A DNA stretch of 64,000 nt from Hoeflea sp. YIM 152468 (GTDB taxonomy: Bacteria; Pseudomonadota; Alphaproteobacteria; Rhizobiales; Rhizobiaceae): contig NZ_JARGET010000029.1 in assembly GCF_029210485.1 (NCBI RefSeq), forward strand, positions 62,001 to 126,000, given 5' to 3'. The notes under the pieces were generated by a model that did not search any database, was not told the DNA's origin, and was given only the letters and a program-made list of their open reading frames with translations. The position numbers were made by a program, and so were the translations under genes. Of the stretch, positions 44,379 through 53,219 are shown one piece after another (within the stretch, counting starts at the first letter, position 1; the number at the start of each line of letters is the position of its first letter).

Positions 44379-46052
44379 TTGGGCGAACGCACACTCAAGA
44401 CTGCTGCCTGGATCGTATCCCTGCTTTGCCTCGCTCCGATTCTGGCGGTTGGGTTTGCGGCCGTGTCGGGCACGCTCGACACCTGGAACAGCCTGATGGC
44501 GACCGTGCTGCCGGACTATGCCTTGACCACGGTCAAGCTGGTCGCGCTGGTCGGCGTCGGCACCGCCATCGTCGGCACGTCGACTGCCTGGCTGGTGACA
44601 ACCTGCAGCTTTCCCTTCCGCCGCACCTTCGAAATCGTGCTGGCGCTGCCGCTGGCCTTTCCTGCCTATGTGCTGGCCTACGCCTATACCGACCTGCTCG
44701 ACCACCCCGGCGCGGTCCAGACTGCCCTGCGCCGGGTCACCGGCTGGGGGCCGCAAGAGTACTGGTTCCCGGAGGTTCGCTCGCTGGGTGGCGCCGCGGC
44801 GATGCTGATCTTCGTGCTCTACCCCTACGTCTATCTTCTGGCCCGCGCCGCTTTCGTCAAGCAATCCCCCACCGCCTATTTCGCCGCCCGCACCCTGGGC
44901 CATACGCCCTGGTCCTCGTTCTGGCGGGTCAGCCTGCCGATGGCGCGTCCGGCGATTGCCGGCGGTGTGCTGCTGGCGCTGATGGAAACCATCGCCGATT
45001 TCGGCACCGTGGCGCATTTCGGCGTTCAGACCTTCGCCACCGGCATCTACAGCGCCTGGTTCTCGATGGGCGACCGCATGGCGGCGTCGCAACTGGCACT
45101 CTGCCTGCTCGTGGTGGCGCTTGCCTTCGCGCTGCTCGAACGGGCCCAGCGCGGCGCGGCCAAGCGCTTTCCCGCCGGCTTGCGCAACGAGACCATGAAG
45201 CGGCATCAGTTGCGCGGCTGGCACGCGGCCGCGGCGTTGACCGCCTGCGTGCTGCCGGTGGCGATCGGCTTTGCCATTCCGCTGGTGGTGCTGGCCGACA
45301 TGGCGATCAGCGCCGGCAGGTCGCCGTTTTCGCCGCGCTACATGGGCTATGTGCAGAATTCGCTGACACTGGCGTCGATCACCGCGCTGGTCACCGTGGC
45401 CGGCGCCATCATCATCGGCTTTTGCGCCCGTATCGCGCCCAGCCTTGCATCGCGGTTTTCCGCCGCCGCCGCCGGCATCGGCTACGCCGTGCCCGGCGGC
45501 GTGATCGCTGTCGGCTTGCTGGTGCCCTTTGCCGCGCTCGACAATTTCATCGACGCCTGGGCGCGCTCCAGCTTCGATGTCTCCACCGGCCTGTTTTTCA
45601 CAGGCTCCATTGGTTTGCTGGTGGTGGCCTACATGGTGCGTTTCATCGCCGCAGCGCTGGGCGCCTTCGACACCGGCATTTCGGCGATCAAGCCCAACAT
45701 CGACGCCGCCGCCCGCACCCTGGGCCGCAGCTCGGGGCGGATGCTGATCGAGGTGCATATTCCGCTGCTCAGACCCAGCCTGCTGACGGCGCTGCTGATT
45801 GTCTTTGTCGATGTGATGAAGGAGCTGCCGGCCACCTTGATCATGCGGCCGTTCAATTTTGACACGCTGGCGGTGCAGGCCTACCGGTTGGCCTCCGACG
45901 AGCGCCTCACCCAGGCGGCGCTGCCCTCGCTGATGATCGTCGCCTTCGGCTTGCTGCCAGTCATCCTGCTGTGCCACACCATCGGCAAGTCCGGCCGTCC
46001 CCAAAGCCGGGTGATCCGGCCAAAGATCGACGCGCTGGTGCCTTCGGCGTGA
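44379..46052 (+). CDS. Ferric iron ABC transporter permease (FbpB/AfuB type)
   Basis: A 557-residue permease with two fused BPD_transp_1 domains and about 12 helices. The first EAA-like loop is near ARTLGHTPWSSFWRVSLPMA, the second AARTLGRSSGRMLIEVHIPL, both hallmarks of FbpB-type iron permeases. The start is uncertain: TTG at 44379 gives the N-terminus GERTLKTAAWIVSLLCLAPI, the usual first helix, with a weak AGAAAGAG upstream. Longer frames include non-homologous sequence. The ATPase (FbpC) is not in the window; the binding protein lies at 47.7-48.8 kb on the other strand. Confidence 0.9.
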   Translation: MGERTLKTAAWIVSLLCLAPILAVGFAAVSGTLDTWNSLMATVLPDYALTTVKLVALVGVGTAIVGTSTAWLVTTCSFPFRRTFEIVLALPLAFPAYVLAYAYTDLLDHPGAVQTALRRVTGWGPQEYWFPEVRSLGGAAAMLIFVLYPYVYLLARAAFVKQSPTAYFAARTLGHTPWSSFWRVSLPMARPAIAGGVLLALMETIADFGTVAHFGVQTFATGIYSAWFSMGDRMAASQLALCLLVVALAFALLERAQRGAAKRFPAGLRNETMKRHQLRGWHAAAALTACVLPVAIGFAIPLVVLADMAISAGRSPFSPRYMGYVQNSLTLASITALVTVAGAIIIGFCARIAPSLASRFSAAAAGIGYAVPGGVIAVGLLVPFAALDNFIDAWARSSFDVSTGLFFTGSIGLLVVAYMVRFIAAALGAFDTGISAIKPNIDAAARTLGRSSGRMLIEVHIPLLRPSLLTALLIVFVDVMKELPATLIMRPFNFDTLAVQAYRLASDERLTQAALPSLMIVAFGLLPVILLCHTIGKSGRPQSRVIRPKIDALVPSA

Positions 46053-46211
46053 GGACGACCCGCATTGCCGCGATCACCTCGCCGGCACAGGAATTGTTGA
46101 GAGATCTGGCGGGGCTAATGGTCGCTTCCGCCCGCTCACTGATAACGGGACAGGACATTGCCGCCTCAACCGGTGATCGGCACGTCAAACGAAGCGAAAG
46201 CCGATTGGAGA

Positions 46212-47237
46212 CTAGCGAATGGCGTCAGGCAACCGAGTGATTTGAAGCTCCTTCGGGTTGACATAGCAAACGTCATCGTCAGTTCGCACGGACAAAACCA
46301 CGCGTTCGCCTGGCGTGGTAAAATCGAATGCCGTCTCCGTTTTCCCTAGTTCGCCGCATTGATCATTAACGCAAATTTGGGACGGGCTAACGCAACCACC
46401 CCTGCCATAGGTCATGTGAAATCGGTAATCTCCCTTCGGCTGGTCCCAGTAAATCCTGATCCCGTCCCGCGTCCCATTCTCGCGGCCGTCGCCAAAATAG
46501 GAATATATCTGGCGACCTTTCCAGGATGCATTTCCATCTGTCCATTCGAGCAGCGCTATGATGTCGCCGACGCGATCAACAACGATATCGCGGTTCTCGG
46601 CGGTCATGTGGCCAAAGGTATCGTAACTGGTGTCCTTACGTGAAAAGAACCATGTCGAAAGCTCGTTGCGCAGCGGATAGACGTTCTCGTAACCAATACG
46701 ATTAATATCTTCAAAAGATAGATAGGAAGATCTGTCGTCTGGGTCGCTGAAATAGACAGATCCCCAAGACACGTCGAGAAAAACCCACTTTTCTCCTATC
46801 TTGACCTCCGCGGCAACATGAGAAGTTCTTCCACCATTGCTGATGTAAAAGAACTGGACCATTCGAACCGGAATATCCAGTTCTTCCATGAGGGCAGAGA
46901 AGACAATGATGTGATTGCCGCAAATGCCGTATCCGGCATCCAGGCAGACATCCGCCTTGACATGGGAAACGAACTCCTGCGCCATCATCCTCTTCAAATA
47001 GGAATACCTGCCACTTGTGACCGTGTTCTGCACGACATTGAGCGCCTGCAATGCCGCATAGAATTCGACCGGGGCAACTCTCGGGACCACTGAACCCTCG
47101 GCTTCCTGCCAGATTAGGCAGGCGTACTTCTTGATAATGTCGGTGTTTTCGCAAGACAGATCGGCAGGTTCTGTTGCTGCCACATTTGACAGACCTAAAA
47201 CCGTGAGCGCGACGTACAGCAGCAGCCTTTTGAACAC
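46212..47237 (-). CDS. Transglutaminase-like exported protein in a low-GC insert
   Basis: A 341-residue protein with a hydrophobic N-terminal signal (FKRLLLYVALTVLGLSNVAA). A transglutaminase-like core spans about residues 95-190. The Cys is in GYGICGNHIIVFSALMEELD, the His in NGGRTSHVAAEVKIGEKW and the Asp in VFLDVSWGSVYFSDP, giving Cys-His-Asp. The C-terminal region has six further Cys (e.g. RGGCVSPSQICVNDQCGELG). GTG start at 47235-47237 follows GGAGG at 6-nt spacing. Local GC is about 35-50 % by hand count against about 62 % for neighbours, a mark of transfer. The peptidase or cross-linking role is unknown. Confidence 0.75.
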   Translation of the reverse strand: MFKRLLLYVALTVLGLSNVAATEPADLSCENTDIIKKYACLIWQEAEGSVVPRVAPVEFYAALQALNVVQNTVTSGRYSYLKRMMAQEFVSHVKADVCLDAGYGICGNHIIVFSALMEELDIPVRMVQFFYISNGGRTSHVAAEVKIGEKWVFLDVSWGSVYFSDPDDRSSYLSFEDINRIGYENVYPLRNELSTWFFSRKDTSYDTFGHMTAENRDIVVDRVGDIIALLEWTDGNASWKGRQIYSYFGDGRENGTRDGIRIYWDQPKGDYRFHMTYGRGGCVSPSQICVNDQCGELGKTETAFDFTTPGERVVLSVRTDDDVCYVNPKELQITRLPDAIR

Positions 47238-47734
47238 GACATGCCTCCGATCCCAAAGCAAACTATTGACGTGGTAACGAACCATTTAAGACTCGTCAAG
47301 GTTGCGTTAAAAATGCTCTCAAAGAGGGAAATTTCAAACCGCCTTATGGAATTGAGAAGCTGCGAGGGGAGTGGCCTCGGCGCCAGGGAGATCATGCGCC
47401 GGAATAATCCGGCCGCGATGATGAACCGCCGCCAAGGCGAGCGCGTTCAGATCCTGGGCAAGGGACCACGCCGCAAGTTTGTCGCCGCTTGCGTATCCCT
47501 TGAGAGCGCTGCCGGATGCGTTTGCAGGGAGAATCCAGCGGAAAGCAATTCCAGCGGCTCCTGTTTCGTCGGCTTACTGGGCGCCGGATCAGTTCAGCAA
47601 CAGCGACCAATCAGACAATCCCGCAGCCCGCCGCAGCAAACGCCCCAAACAAAAAGGCCCGGACGCCAAATGTCCGGGCCTTTTCTCCGCGTCGGGTAAA
47701 TCCGCCCCGGGCGGGTAGGAAATGCGGGGGTGGC
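47238..47734. other. Non-coding region with terminator between transglutaminase gene and fbpA
   Basis: About 500 nt upstream of the transglutaminase-like gene, composed of an AT-rich promoter part (47240-47330) and a GC-rich part. The only clear element is the terminator at 47651-47684. No frame resembles a protein. Confidence 0.5.
47651..47684 (-). terminator. Bidirectional intrinsic terminator of the ferric-binding protein gene
   Basis: GGCCCGGAC (47656-47664) and GTCCGGGCC (47672-47680) form a perfect 9-bp stem around a 7-nt loop. AAAAA precedes it and TTTT follows, so U-runs exist on both strands. It lies 51 nt past the stop of the ferric-binding protein gene, on its downstream side. Confidence 0.9.
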
Positions 47735-48766
47735 TTACTTGTAGCCGACCTCGTTGTAGATTTCCTGCGCCCGGGCCTGGTTCTTGCCAAGCTGGTTGAG
47801 GTTGAGCGTATCGGCCTTGAAGCTGCCCAGGCCCTCGACCACCGAGGATGCCGCGACGCCCTCAACCACCGGATACTCGTTGTTGCCATTGGCGAAATAG
47901 GCCTGCGCCTGATCCGATGTGAAGTACTCGATCAGCTTGACCGCATTGTCGCGATTGGGCGCATGGGCGACGACGCCGACACCGGAAATATTGACATGCG
48001 CGCCGTTGCCGTCCTGATCCGGGAAGACGATGCCGATCTTGTCGATGCCTTCGCTCAGGCCGTCGACCTGACCGGCGACGCCACGGGCAAAGTAATAGGT
48101 ATTGGCCACGGCGATGCCGCATTCGCCCGAAACCAGGCCTCGGAGCTGATCGGTGTCGCCGCCTTGCGGATCACGCGCCAGATTGTCCTTGAGGCCCTGC
48201 GCCCAGGACTTCGCCGCCTCGTCGCCATTGTGGGCGATATAGGCCGCAAGCAGCGACAGCATGTAGATGTTGGAGCTCGACCGGGCGCAGACCAGGCCCT
48301 TGTATTTGGGGTCGGCCAGTGCCGTGTAGGTGAGCGGCGGCTCGCTCACCTTGTCCTTGTCGTAAAAGATCACCCGGGCGCGCTTGGAAATACCGAACCA
48401 GTGACCTTCGGGATGACGCAGGCTTGCAGGGATCCGGGCGTCAAGCACATCCGATTGAACGGCTGAAAACAGGCCGGCCTCGTCGGCGCGCCACAACCGG
48501 CCGGCATCGGCGGTAATGAACACGTCAGCCGGGCTGTTGACGCCTTCGGCCTTCATCCGCTCGATCAGTTCGTCTTCCTTGCCTTCGATCAGATTGATCT
48601 TGATCCCGGTGGCCTCGGTGAAATCGCTGTAGAGCCGTTCGTCGGTGTCATAGTGACGCGACGAATAGATGTTGACCTCGCCCTCGGCGTGGGCGGGCAC
48701 GGCAAGGGCCGCGACCGCCGAGACAGAGGCAATGAGGGCTAGAACGCGGGTGGTGGCAGTGGCCAT
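47735..48766 (-). CDS. Fe(3+) ABC transporter substrate-binding protein (FbpA/AfuA type)
   Basis: A 343-residue periplasmic ferric-binding protein. The Sec signal is TATTRVLALIASVSAVAALA with cleavage near AHAEG. The mature protein begins VNIYSSRHYDTDERLYSDFT, the FbpA-family start, with the tyrosines used for iron chelation in SRHYDTDE and in the C-lobe AVANTYYFARGV. ATG at 48764-48766 has GGAG upstream; a second ATG at 48776-48778 would add four residues. An iron-box-like palindrome lies 27-51 nt upstream. Its permease is about 1.7 kb away, across the low-GC transglutaminase gene. Confidence 0.94.
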   Translation of the reverse strand: MATATTRVLALIASVSAVAALAVPAHAEGEVNIYSSRHYDTDERLYSDFTEATGIKINLIEGKEDELIERMKAEGVNSPADVFITADAGRLWRADEAGLFSAVQSDVLDARIPASLRHPEGHWFGISKRARVIFYDKDKVSEPPLTYTALADPKYKGLVCARSSSNIYMLSLLAAYIAHNGDEAAKSWAQGLKDNLARDPQGGDTDQLRGLVSGECGIAVANTYYFARGVAGQVDGLSEGIDKIGIVFPDQDGNGAHVNISGVGVVAHAPNRDNAVKLIEYFTSDQAQAYFANGNNEYPVVEGVAASSVVEGLGSFKADTLNLNQLGKNQARAQEIYNEVGYK

Positions 48767-48792
48767 TGGATACTCCATAGGATCTCAGAATT

Positions 48793-48817
48793 AAACATGA
48801 CATTCGCGATCATGTTT
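48793..48817 (-). promoter_or_regulatory. Iron-responsive operator candidate upstream of fbpA
   Basis: AAACATGA (48793-48800) and TCATGTTT (48810-48817) are perfect 8-bp inverted repeats around a 9-nt centre. The core TGA-N9-TCA fits the iron-rhizobial operator bound by RirA. The left half AAACATGACATT recurs at 48858-48869 upstream. Both are absent elsewhere in the parts I inspected. Confidence 0.7.
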
Positions 48818-49146
48818 ATTGACTGACCGTTTTCCTGTCAACCAGCGCACAGGTCAAAACATGACATTTGCACGAAGCTTTCGAAATTCGCCCGCGCTGG
48901 GGGCCGCTCGCTTCAGAGGCCGTGTGGTCTGGCAGCTCAGGCTTCAGCCACCGCCCCAGCATCAGCAACGCAGCGACAAGCTCCCGCACTCAGGCTTGAG
49001 CGCAAAAATCCGCAACCGGCCAGCCCGCTCCATCTTGCCGATGGCAGCTGCCGGCTTAGGTAATCGGGTAGCCGCGCGGGCAACGACCTTCCCTGCCCGC
49101 GCTGCCGGGCAGGGCGTGATGGCTTGCAAAATCAGGAGGCGTTGGC
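48818..49146. other. Divergent region, fbpA / mgtC
   Basis: About 330 nt. It contains the second AAACATGACATT copy (48858-48869) and a hairpin CTGCCCGCGCTGCCGGGCAG (49097-49116) near the mgtC start. No gene or recognised magnesium riboswitch was seen. Confidence 0.45.
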
Positions 49147-49632
49147 ATGTGGCAGCAAATTACCGCGGAGTTGAGTTCAGGCGGCGGCCCGCCGAATGTG
49201 ATCATCGCCATTCGCATTGTCGGAACGATCCTTTTCTGCGGCATGATCGGCTACGAACGCGAGATCCACAAGAACAGCGCCGGCCTGCGCACCAACATTC
49301 TGGTGGGCGTCGCCGCGGCGGCTTTCGCGCTGATCACCCTGACGATGCTGGACACGCCGATGGCCGGCGATGAGGTCCAGGCCGATCCGCTGCGGCTGGT
49401 CGAGGCGGTGACCAATGGCGTGGCTTTTCTCGCTGCGGGCATCATCGTCTTTTCCAAGGGCGAAGTGCGCGGCCTGACCACCGGCGCCAGCCTGTGGATT
49501 TCTGCCGCCATCGGCCTCGCCACCGGCCTTGGCTACTGGTCGATTGCAGCCATGGTGACACTGGTGGGGGTTTTTGTGCTCGCCGCGCTGCGCCGTGCCC
49601 AGGTGGCGATCGGGCTGAAAGACCAGGATTGA
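49147..49632 (+). CDS. MgtC/SapB family membrane protein
   Basis: A 161-residue membrane protein with about five helices. The family N-terminal domain shows IRIVGTILFCGMIGYEREIH, with the conserved G-x-E-R-E motif, then NSAGLRTNILVGVAAAAFAL and FLAAGIIVFSKGEVRGLTTG, which contains the R-G-L-T-T-x-A element. The C-terminal ACT-like domain of true MgtC is absent; the length fits short MgtC-like (SapB) members. The role in Mg2+ or acid adaptation is unclear. It is a single gene, ATG preceded by AGGAGG (49133-49138). Confidence 0.93.
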   Translation: MWQQITAELSSGGGPPNVIIAIRIVGTILFCGMIGYEREIHKNSAGLRTNILVGVAAAAFALITLTMLDTPMAGDEVQADPLRLVEAVTNGVAFLAAGIIVFSKGEVRGLTTGASLWISAAIGLATGLGYWSIAAMVTLVGVFVLAALRRAQVAIGLKDQD

Positions 49633-49802
49633 AGGACGCAGGCGCCTCAACGCCGACATTCCGGCCGATGCCAGCCGGCGCGCCTCAGCCAAGCCGCGCG
49701 CCGGCACGCGCTACCCGACCTCTCACACCCCGGCCAAAATCTCATTGTCCGGCGTGCACTCTGTAGCACCGCGATCGCCCGGTTTCGGGAAGGGGAAAAG
49801 TG

Positions 49803-49877
49803 TGGTGGGCCCGGCAGGATTCGAACCTGCAACCAAGCGGTTATGAGCCGCCGGCTCTACCATTGAGCTACAGGCCC
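49803..49877 (-). tRNA. tRNA with CAU anticodon, probably tRNA-Ile2 (Met alternative)
   Basis: The minus strand folds as a cloverleaf. Acceptor GGGCCTG/CGGGCCC is paired, a D arm begins GCTC, the anticodon stem is GGCGG/CCGCT with loop CTCATAA, and the T arm has GGTTCGAATCC. CCA is encoded. The anticodon CAT can belong to initiator Met, elongator Met or lysidine-modified Ile2. The variable/anticodon-3' stretch ATAACCGCTTGGTTGC resembles E. coli tRNA-Ile2 (AUAAUCGCUUGGUCGC), and the start G-C pair excludes an initiator. The Ile2 assignment is my inference. Confidence 0.93.
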
Positions 49878-50384
49878 GGAGTTCCTCGACAGCGCCAGGC
49901 GCCGCCTCGGAGCCGCAACCGGATGATTGCAGGCAAAGTCCTCCGGCCGGACGCGCCGTCCGGACGATGGCGGTTTAGCCGAAAATCCGAGCCTTCACAA
50001 GACGCTGCTGTCACGCGTGGACCAAGCCGGTTGCACAACCCGCTTGCACCCCGAAAGCGCTGGACTGGCGGGCCTCGGAGCCACCGCGTCTGGCACGCCG
50101 GGGGCAAAGCAGCACACCACCCGACGCCACACCGCCCGACACCACGCCGCCCCACGCCACATCGATGAGACGGGTTTGCGGACACGCCCCGTTGCGGACG
50201 CCGATTCGGCCCCGCAGCACCCGCCTGGCGACACGGCCCGGCGGCGATGGTAGTCTGAGGCTGGCGGAACTGGCTTGGCGCGGCCGCCGTCAGACCGGCA
50301 AACCGCCCGCTGCCGCAATGCGTCCACATTGCCCCGCCATCACGTTGGGCATCGGGACGATATTTACCACTTCGGAGATGTTTC
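49878..50384. other. Non-coding region between tRNA and SIMPL gene, with CACCAC-rich tract
   Basis: About 500 nt. At 50111-50160 an imperfect repeat of C-A-C-C-A-C / C-G-C-C-C-G units makes a low-complexity tract. No gene is apparent, and a frame opposite the tRNA has no protein-like sequence. The SIMPL gene promoter must lie here. Confidence 0.45.
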
Positions 50385-51146
50385 ATGAGCTTTGTTTCTC
50401 TCGCCGGCCGCCGCGCCCTGTTCACTGCCGCGCTCGCCGCCACCCTGCTTTCAACGCCGCTGGCGGCTGTCGCTGACGAGACCAGGCGCCCCGACCCCGG
50501 CGTGATCACCGTCAGCGCCGAAGGTGTGGCCACCATTGCCCCCGACATGGCGGTGGTCTCGCTTGGCGTGGTGCGCGAGGCCGAGACCGCGCGGGCGGCG
50601 CTGGACGCCAACAATGAGGCCATGACCCAGGTTCTCGCGGCGATGAAGGACGAGGGCATTGCCGAGCGCGATCTGCAGACCGGCGCCTTTTCGATCCAGC
50701 CGCGCTGGTTCTACCCGCCCAACAGAGACGGCCAGGCCGAACAGCCGCGGATCACCGGCTACACGGTCAACAACACGCTGACGCTGCGCATCCGCGATCT
50801 CAGCCGTCTGGGAGCCATTCTCGATGCCTCGGTCAGCCTCGGCGTCAACCAGGGCGGCGATGTCATCTTCACCAATGACGACCAGGAAACCATCCGCGAG
50901 GCGGCCCGGCGCGACGCGGTCGTCAAGGCCAAGGCCAAGGCGGCAACCCTGACCGAGGCGCTCGGCGTCGGCCTTGGCCGCATCACCCAGATTTCGGAAA
51001 ATTCGCTCAGCGCTCCGCCGATGCCGATGGTCCGCGCCGAGATGGCGATGATGTCGGCCAAATCCGACAGTTCGGTTCCGGTGGCCTCGGGCGAAAACGA
51101 ATACCGCGTCAGCGTCAGTGTCAGCTGGGAACTGGCGCAGCAATAA
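50385..51146 (+). CDS. SIMPL domain-containing protein (DUF541)
   Basis: A 253-residue exported protein. The signal peptide runs through residues 1-27 (LFTAALAATLLSTPLAAVAD). The SIMPL domain follows: PDPGVITVSAEGVATIAPDM, the R-D-L-Q-T-G-x-F-S-I element in ERDLQTGAFSIQPRWFYPP, GYTVNNTLTLRIRDLSRLGA, LGVNQGGDVIF and ARRDAVVKAKAKAATLTEAL. SIMPL proteins are periplasmic, of uncertain role in oxidative-stress tolerance and interaction with kinases. The C-terminus VSVSWELAQQ is complete. A single gene. Confidence 0.93.
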   Translation: MSFVSLAGRRALFTAALAATLLSTPLAAVADETRRPDPGVITVSAEGVATIAPDMAVVSLGVVREAETARAALDANNEAMTQVLAAMKDEGIAERDLQTGAFSIQPRWFYPPNRDGQAEQPRITGYTVNNTLTLRIRDLSRLGAILDASVSLGVNQGGDVIFTNDDQETIREAARRDAVVKAKAKAATLTEALGVGLGRITQISENSLSAPPMPMVRAEMAMMSAKSDSSVPVASGENEYRVSVSVSWELAQQ

Positions 51147-51336
51147 GACCGCCCACACCAGGCACTGGCTGCATCGTGACAAACCCCGGGAGAGGCCCCC
51201 GGGGTGATCGTGAAAGCGGCTTTCCTGTGCCGCCTCAAGCGCGTCGTATCAAACCGGTTCCGGGTGACGCGCCTTAGGCTCTTTGTTTATGCATGTCGTT
51301 GTCGCAAAACCGCTGCACACGTTTGCACGACATGGA

Positions 51337-51720
51337 TCAGCGGCGGACGTTGAGCACCGGGCAGCTGCGCTGATTGGCAAAGGCAACCCGCACCGAGCGG
51401 TGATGGCGCAAGCCCTCGACGACGACGCGGCGGTGATTGGCACGGACGACATGGGCGCGGCGCAAGCCCATGCGGCGGGCCTTGTTGACGGCGCGATGCG
51501 GCTGGCAGGCGCTGCGGTTGCGGCCACTGTCGCGACGATGACCTTCAAAACGGTTCCAGCCGCCGCGCCGGTCGCGATCGCGCACCACGATGGAACTGCC
51601 CGCCCCGCCGATCGACAGGCTGAAGCCGATGTCGCCAGCGCTGGCTGCGGGGGCGGAGGCGGCGACGCCGGCCGTGGCGACGACGAGGGCGGCGAGTGTA
51701 TTGCGGATGAAGCTGTTCAT
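51337..51720 (-). CDS. Small exported basic protein, unknown function
   Basis: A 127-residue protein with a Sec signal (NSFIRNTLAALVVATAGVAA, cleaved near ASAGD). The mature part is Arg-rich (24 or so Arg) with two Cys (SACQPHRA and SCPVLNVRR) probably disulfide-bonded. The segment KARRMGLRRAHVVRANHRRV then VVEGLRHHRSVRVAF recurs in rhizobial small exported proteins, whose role is unknown. ATG at 51718-51720 has GGAGA upstream. The basic composition gives long open frames on the opposite strand that I disregard. Confidence 0.75.
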   Translation of the reverse strand: MNSFIRNTLAALVVATAGVAASAPAASAGDIGFSLSIGGAGSSIVVRDRDRRGGWNRFEGHRRDSGRNRSACQPHRAVNKARRMGLRRAHVVRANHRRVVVEGLRHHRSVRVAFANQRSCPVLNVRR

Positions 51721-51882
51721 GGCGGTTCTCCAGATTTGGCGGTGTTTGCGCCTGAGTGATGATCCCTTGCATCAACCGGTTGATCCGATTGATTGACCCC
51801 ACACTACTCCGCCCTGTCTGAACCGAACCGGAACCGGCCGTTCATCTGCGGTTCACAAATGTCTGCCCGGGCGCCACCCGCG

Positions 51883-52485
51883 CTACAAATCACGGCACCA
51901 CACCTGCAACGGCTTGCTGCTCTCCTGCGCCTCGCCGATGTCGCGCCAGGAAAACTCCGCCCGCACGCCCACAAGCGGCTGGTAGCCGAGCCGCCGCCAG
52001 AACGGGTCCAGCGGCAAATACGCATCAGGCCGCGCCGGGTGATCGGCGGGGCGGATGACCGAGGCGAACGCCGCGCGGCCAAAGCCTTGCGCCCGGCCGG
52101 CGGCCTCGCGCAGCTGGAAGAACGCCCGGCCCGCGCCGCGCCCGCGAAATTCGGGCAGCAGCACCGATTCGGCCAGATAGAAGAACTGGTCCGGATCCAG
52201 ACCGGCACCGGCGAACGGCGCGGCAAACTCCTCGGCATGATCGGTGAGCGGCGCCGCCGTTGCCGCCCCGACCATGCGTCCGGCATCATCGCGCGCCGCC
52301 ACCACCACCGCGCCCGGCGATGCGGCGAAGCGGCTGAGATAGCCCGCCTCGTAGTCCGCATCGCCATCATAGAGATAGGGCCAGGCGGCGAACACCGCGA
52401 TCCGCAATTGCGCCAGATCCGCAAGCGCAGCAGCGATGCCGGCCGGGCTCAGAACCGAATAGTGCAGATCCGCCGAGGCTGTCAT
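51883..52485 (-). CDS. GNAT family N-acetyltransferase
   Basis: A 200-residue acetyltransferase. The GNAT core has LAQLRIAVFAAWPYLYDGDA, AVVVAARDDAGRMVGAATAA, an acetyl-CoA loop in LLPEFRGRGAGRAFFQLREA (R-G-R-G-A-G) and the later FASVIRPADHPARPDAYLPL. The motif PFWRRLGYQPLVGVRAEFSW ends the domain. The substrate is unknown. It overlaps nothing but lies 12 nt downstream of the NTF2-like gene, so both are likely co-transcribed. Confidence 0.9.
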   Translation of the reverse strand: MTASADLHYSVLSPAGIAAALADLAQLRIAVFAAWPYLYDGDADYEAGYLSRFAASPGAVVVAARDDAGRMVGAATAAPLTDHAEEFAAPFAGAGLDPDQFFYLAESVLLPEFRGRGAGRAFFQLREAAGRAQGFGRAAFASVIRPADHPARPDAYLPLDPFWRRLGYQPLVGVRAEFSWRDIGEAQESSKPLQVWCRDL

Positions 52486-52497
52486 GGCAGCAGCGCC

Positions 52498-52911
52498 TCA
52501 GCCGGCTTTGACCTGGGCGATCCAGTCATTGAGATTGTAGCTGGTGGACACCCGCGTGATCAGCCCGTCCTCGATCTCGAAGAAGATCCCCGCCGGCAGC
52601 GAATAGCGCTGGCCATGGGCCTCGGGCAGGCCCTCGTCTGTGGCCAGATAGCTGCCGCGCACGGTGAATTCGGCGGCGCCGTGCAATCCGGTCTCATCGA
52701 CCATGATGGCGATGTCGCCGAGTTCCTCGTCGTAATGCCGGGACATCTTGGCATTGAACCAGCGGAATTTTTCCTTGCCGATCTCGCGGCCGCCCTGGTT
52801 GATGTCATGGATCACCTCATCGTCGAGGCAGGCAAGCATGGTGTCGAAATCCTTGGCGTTGAACGCCTCAAGGTAACGGCGGATCAGGGCGATGGTGGTG
52901 TCTCGGCTCAT
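52498..52911 (-). CDS. NTF2-like / SnoaL-like domain protein (ketosteroid isomerase-related)
   Basis: A 137-residue cone-fold protein. It starts SRDTTIALIRRYLEAFNAKD with the classic FNAKD and TMLACLDDEVIHDINQGGRE, then FRWFNAKMSRHYDEELGDIA, AAEFTVRGSYLATDEGLPEA and GIFFEIEDGLITRVSTSYNL with NDWIAQV. The family includes isomerases and small-molecule-binding proteins; the specific activity is unknown. The ATG at 52909-52911 begins the conserved part. It precedes the GNAT gene by 12 nt. Confidence 0.85.
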   Translation of the reverse strand: MSRDTTIALIRRYLEAFNAKDFDTMLACLDDEVIHDINQGGREIGKEKFRWFNAKMSRHYDEELGDIAIMVDETGLHGAAEFTVRGSYLATDEGLPEAHGQRYSLPAGIFFEIEDGLITRVSTSYNLNDWIAQVKAG

Positions 52912-53164
52912 GGCTGGCTCCAGGCTGGAATCACGGTGGCTCACAGGTGGCACAGGGCAAGGTCAGGAGGCAAGGCCTGCACCGGGCTGCTTTGACGGGA
53001 ATGTTGGATCTCATCCCTTCTCCGGCCCAACGCCGCAACCGTCGCTTCCGTTCCGTTCTGCCGACGCGCCAAATCTCCCGCCGGCAATCTGCATCGGCGG
53101 GTTTGATCAGATTCAAGTCCGGAGGGCCGCACGCAGGCTTTGCCTTACGGAAAATGGTTTTATG

Positions 53165-53219
53165 TGTGTGCATGTCCGTTCGGGGACGGATGCAGTCATC
53201 TGACCCCGCCATGCACACA
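53165..53219. repeat. Long-armed inverted repeat
   Basis: TGTGTGCATG (53165-53174) and CATGCACACA (53210-53219) are perfect 10-bp inverted repeats around 35 nt that include a smaller GTCCG/CGGGGAC-type fold. It could be a transcribed hairpin or an operator; no U-run follows. Confidence 0.55.

Noticed and set aside
44169-46004. 611-codon minus-strand frame opposite the ferric permease gene
   Set aside because: It is the antisense shadow of a real permease with clear EAA loops; the composition is Gln/His/Gly-rich and not protein-like.
48818-49146. Magnesium-sensing riboswitch in front of mgtC
   Set aside because: No M-box-like conserved core; only a simple GC hairpin is present.
50111-50160. 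Low-complexity CACCAC/CGCCCG tract as a tandem repeat locus
   Set aside because: Units are too imperfect to define a period with confidence; reported only as part of the intergenic entry.
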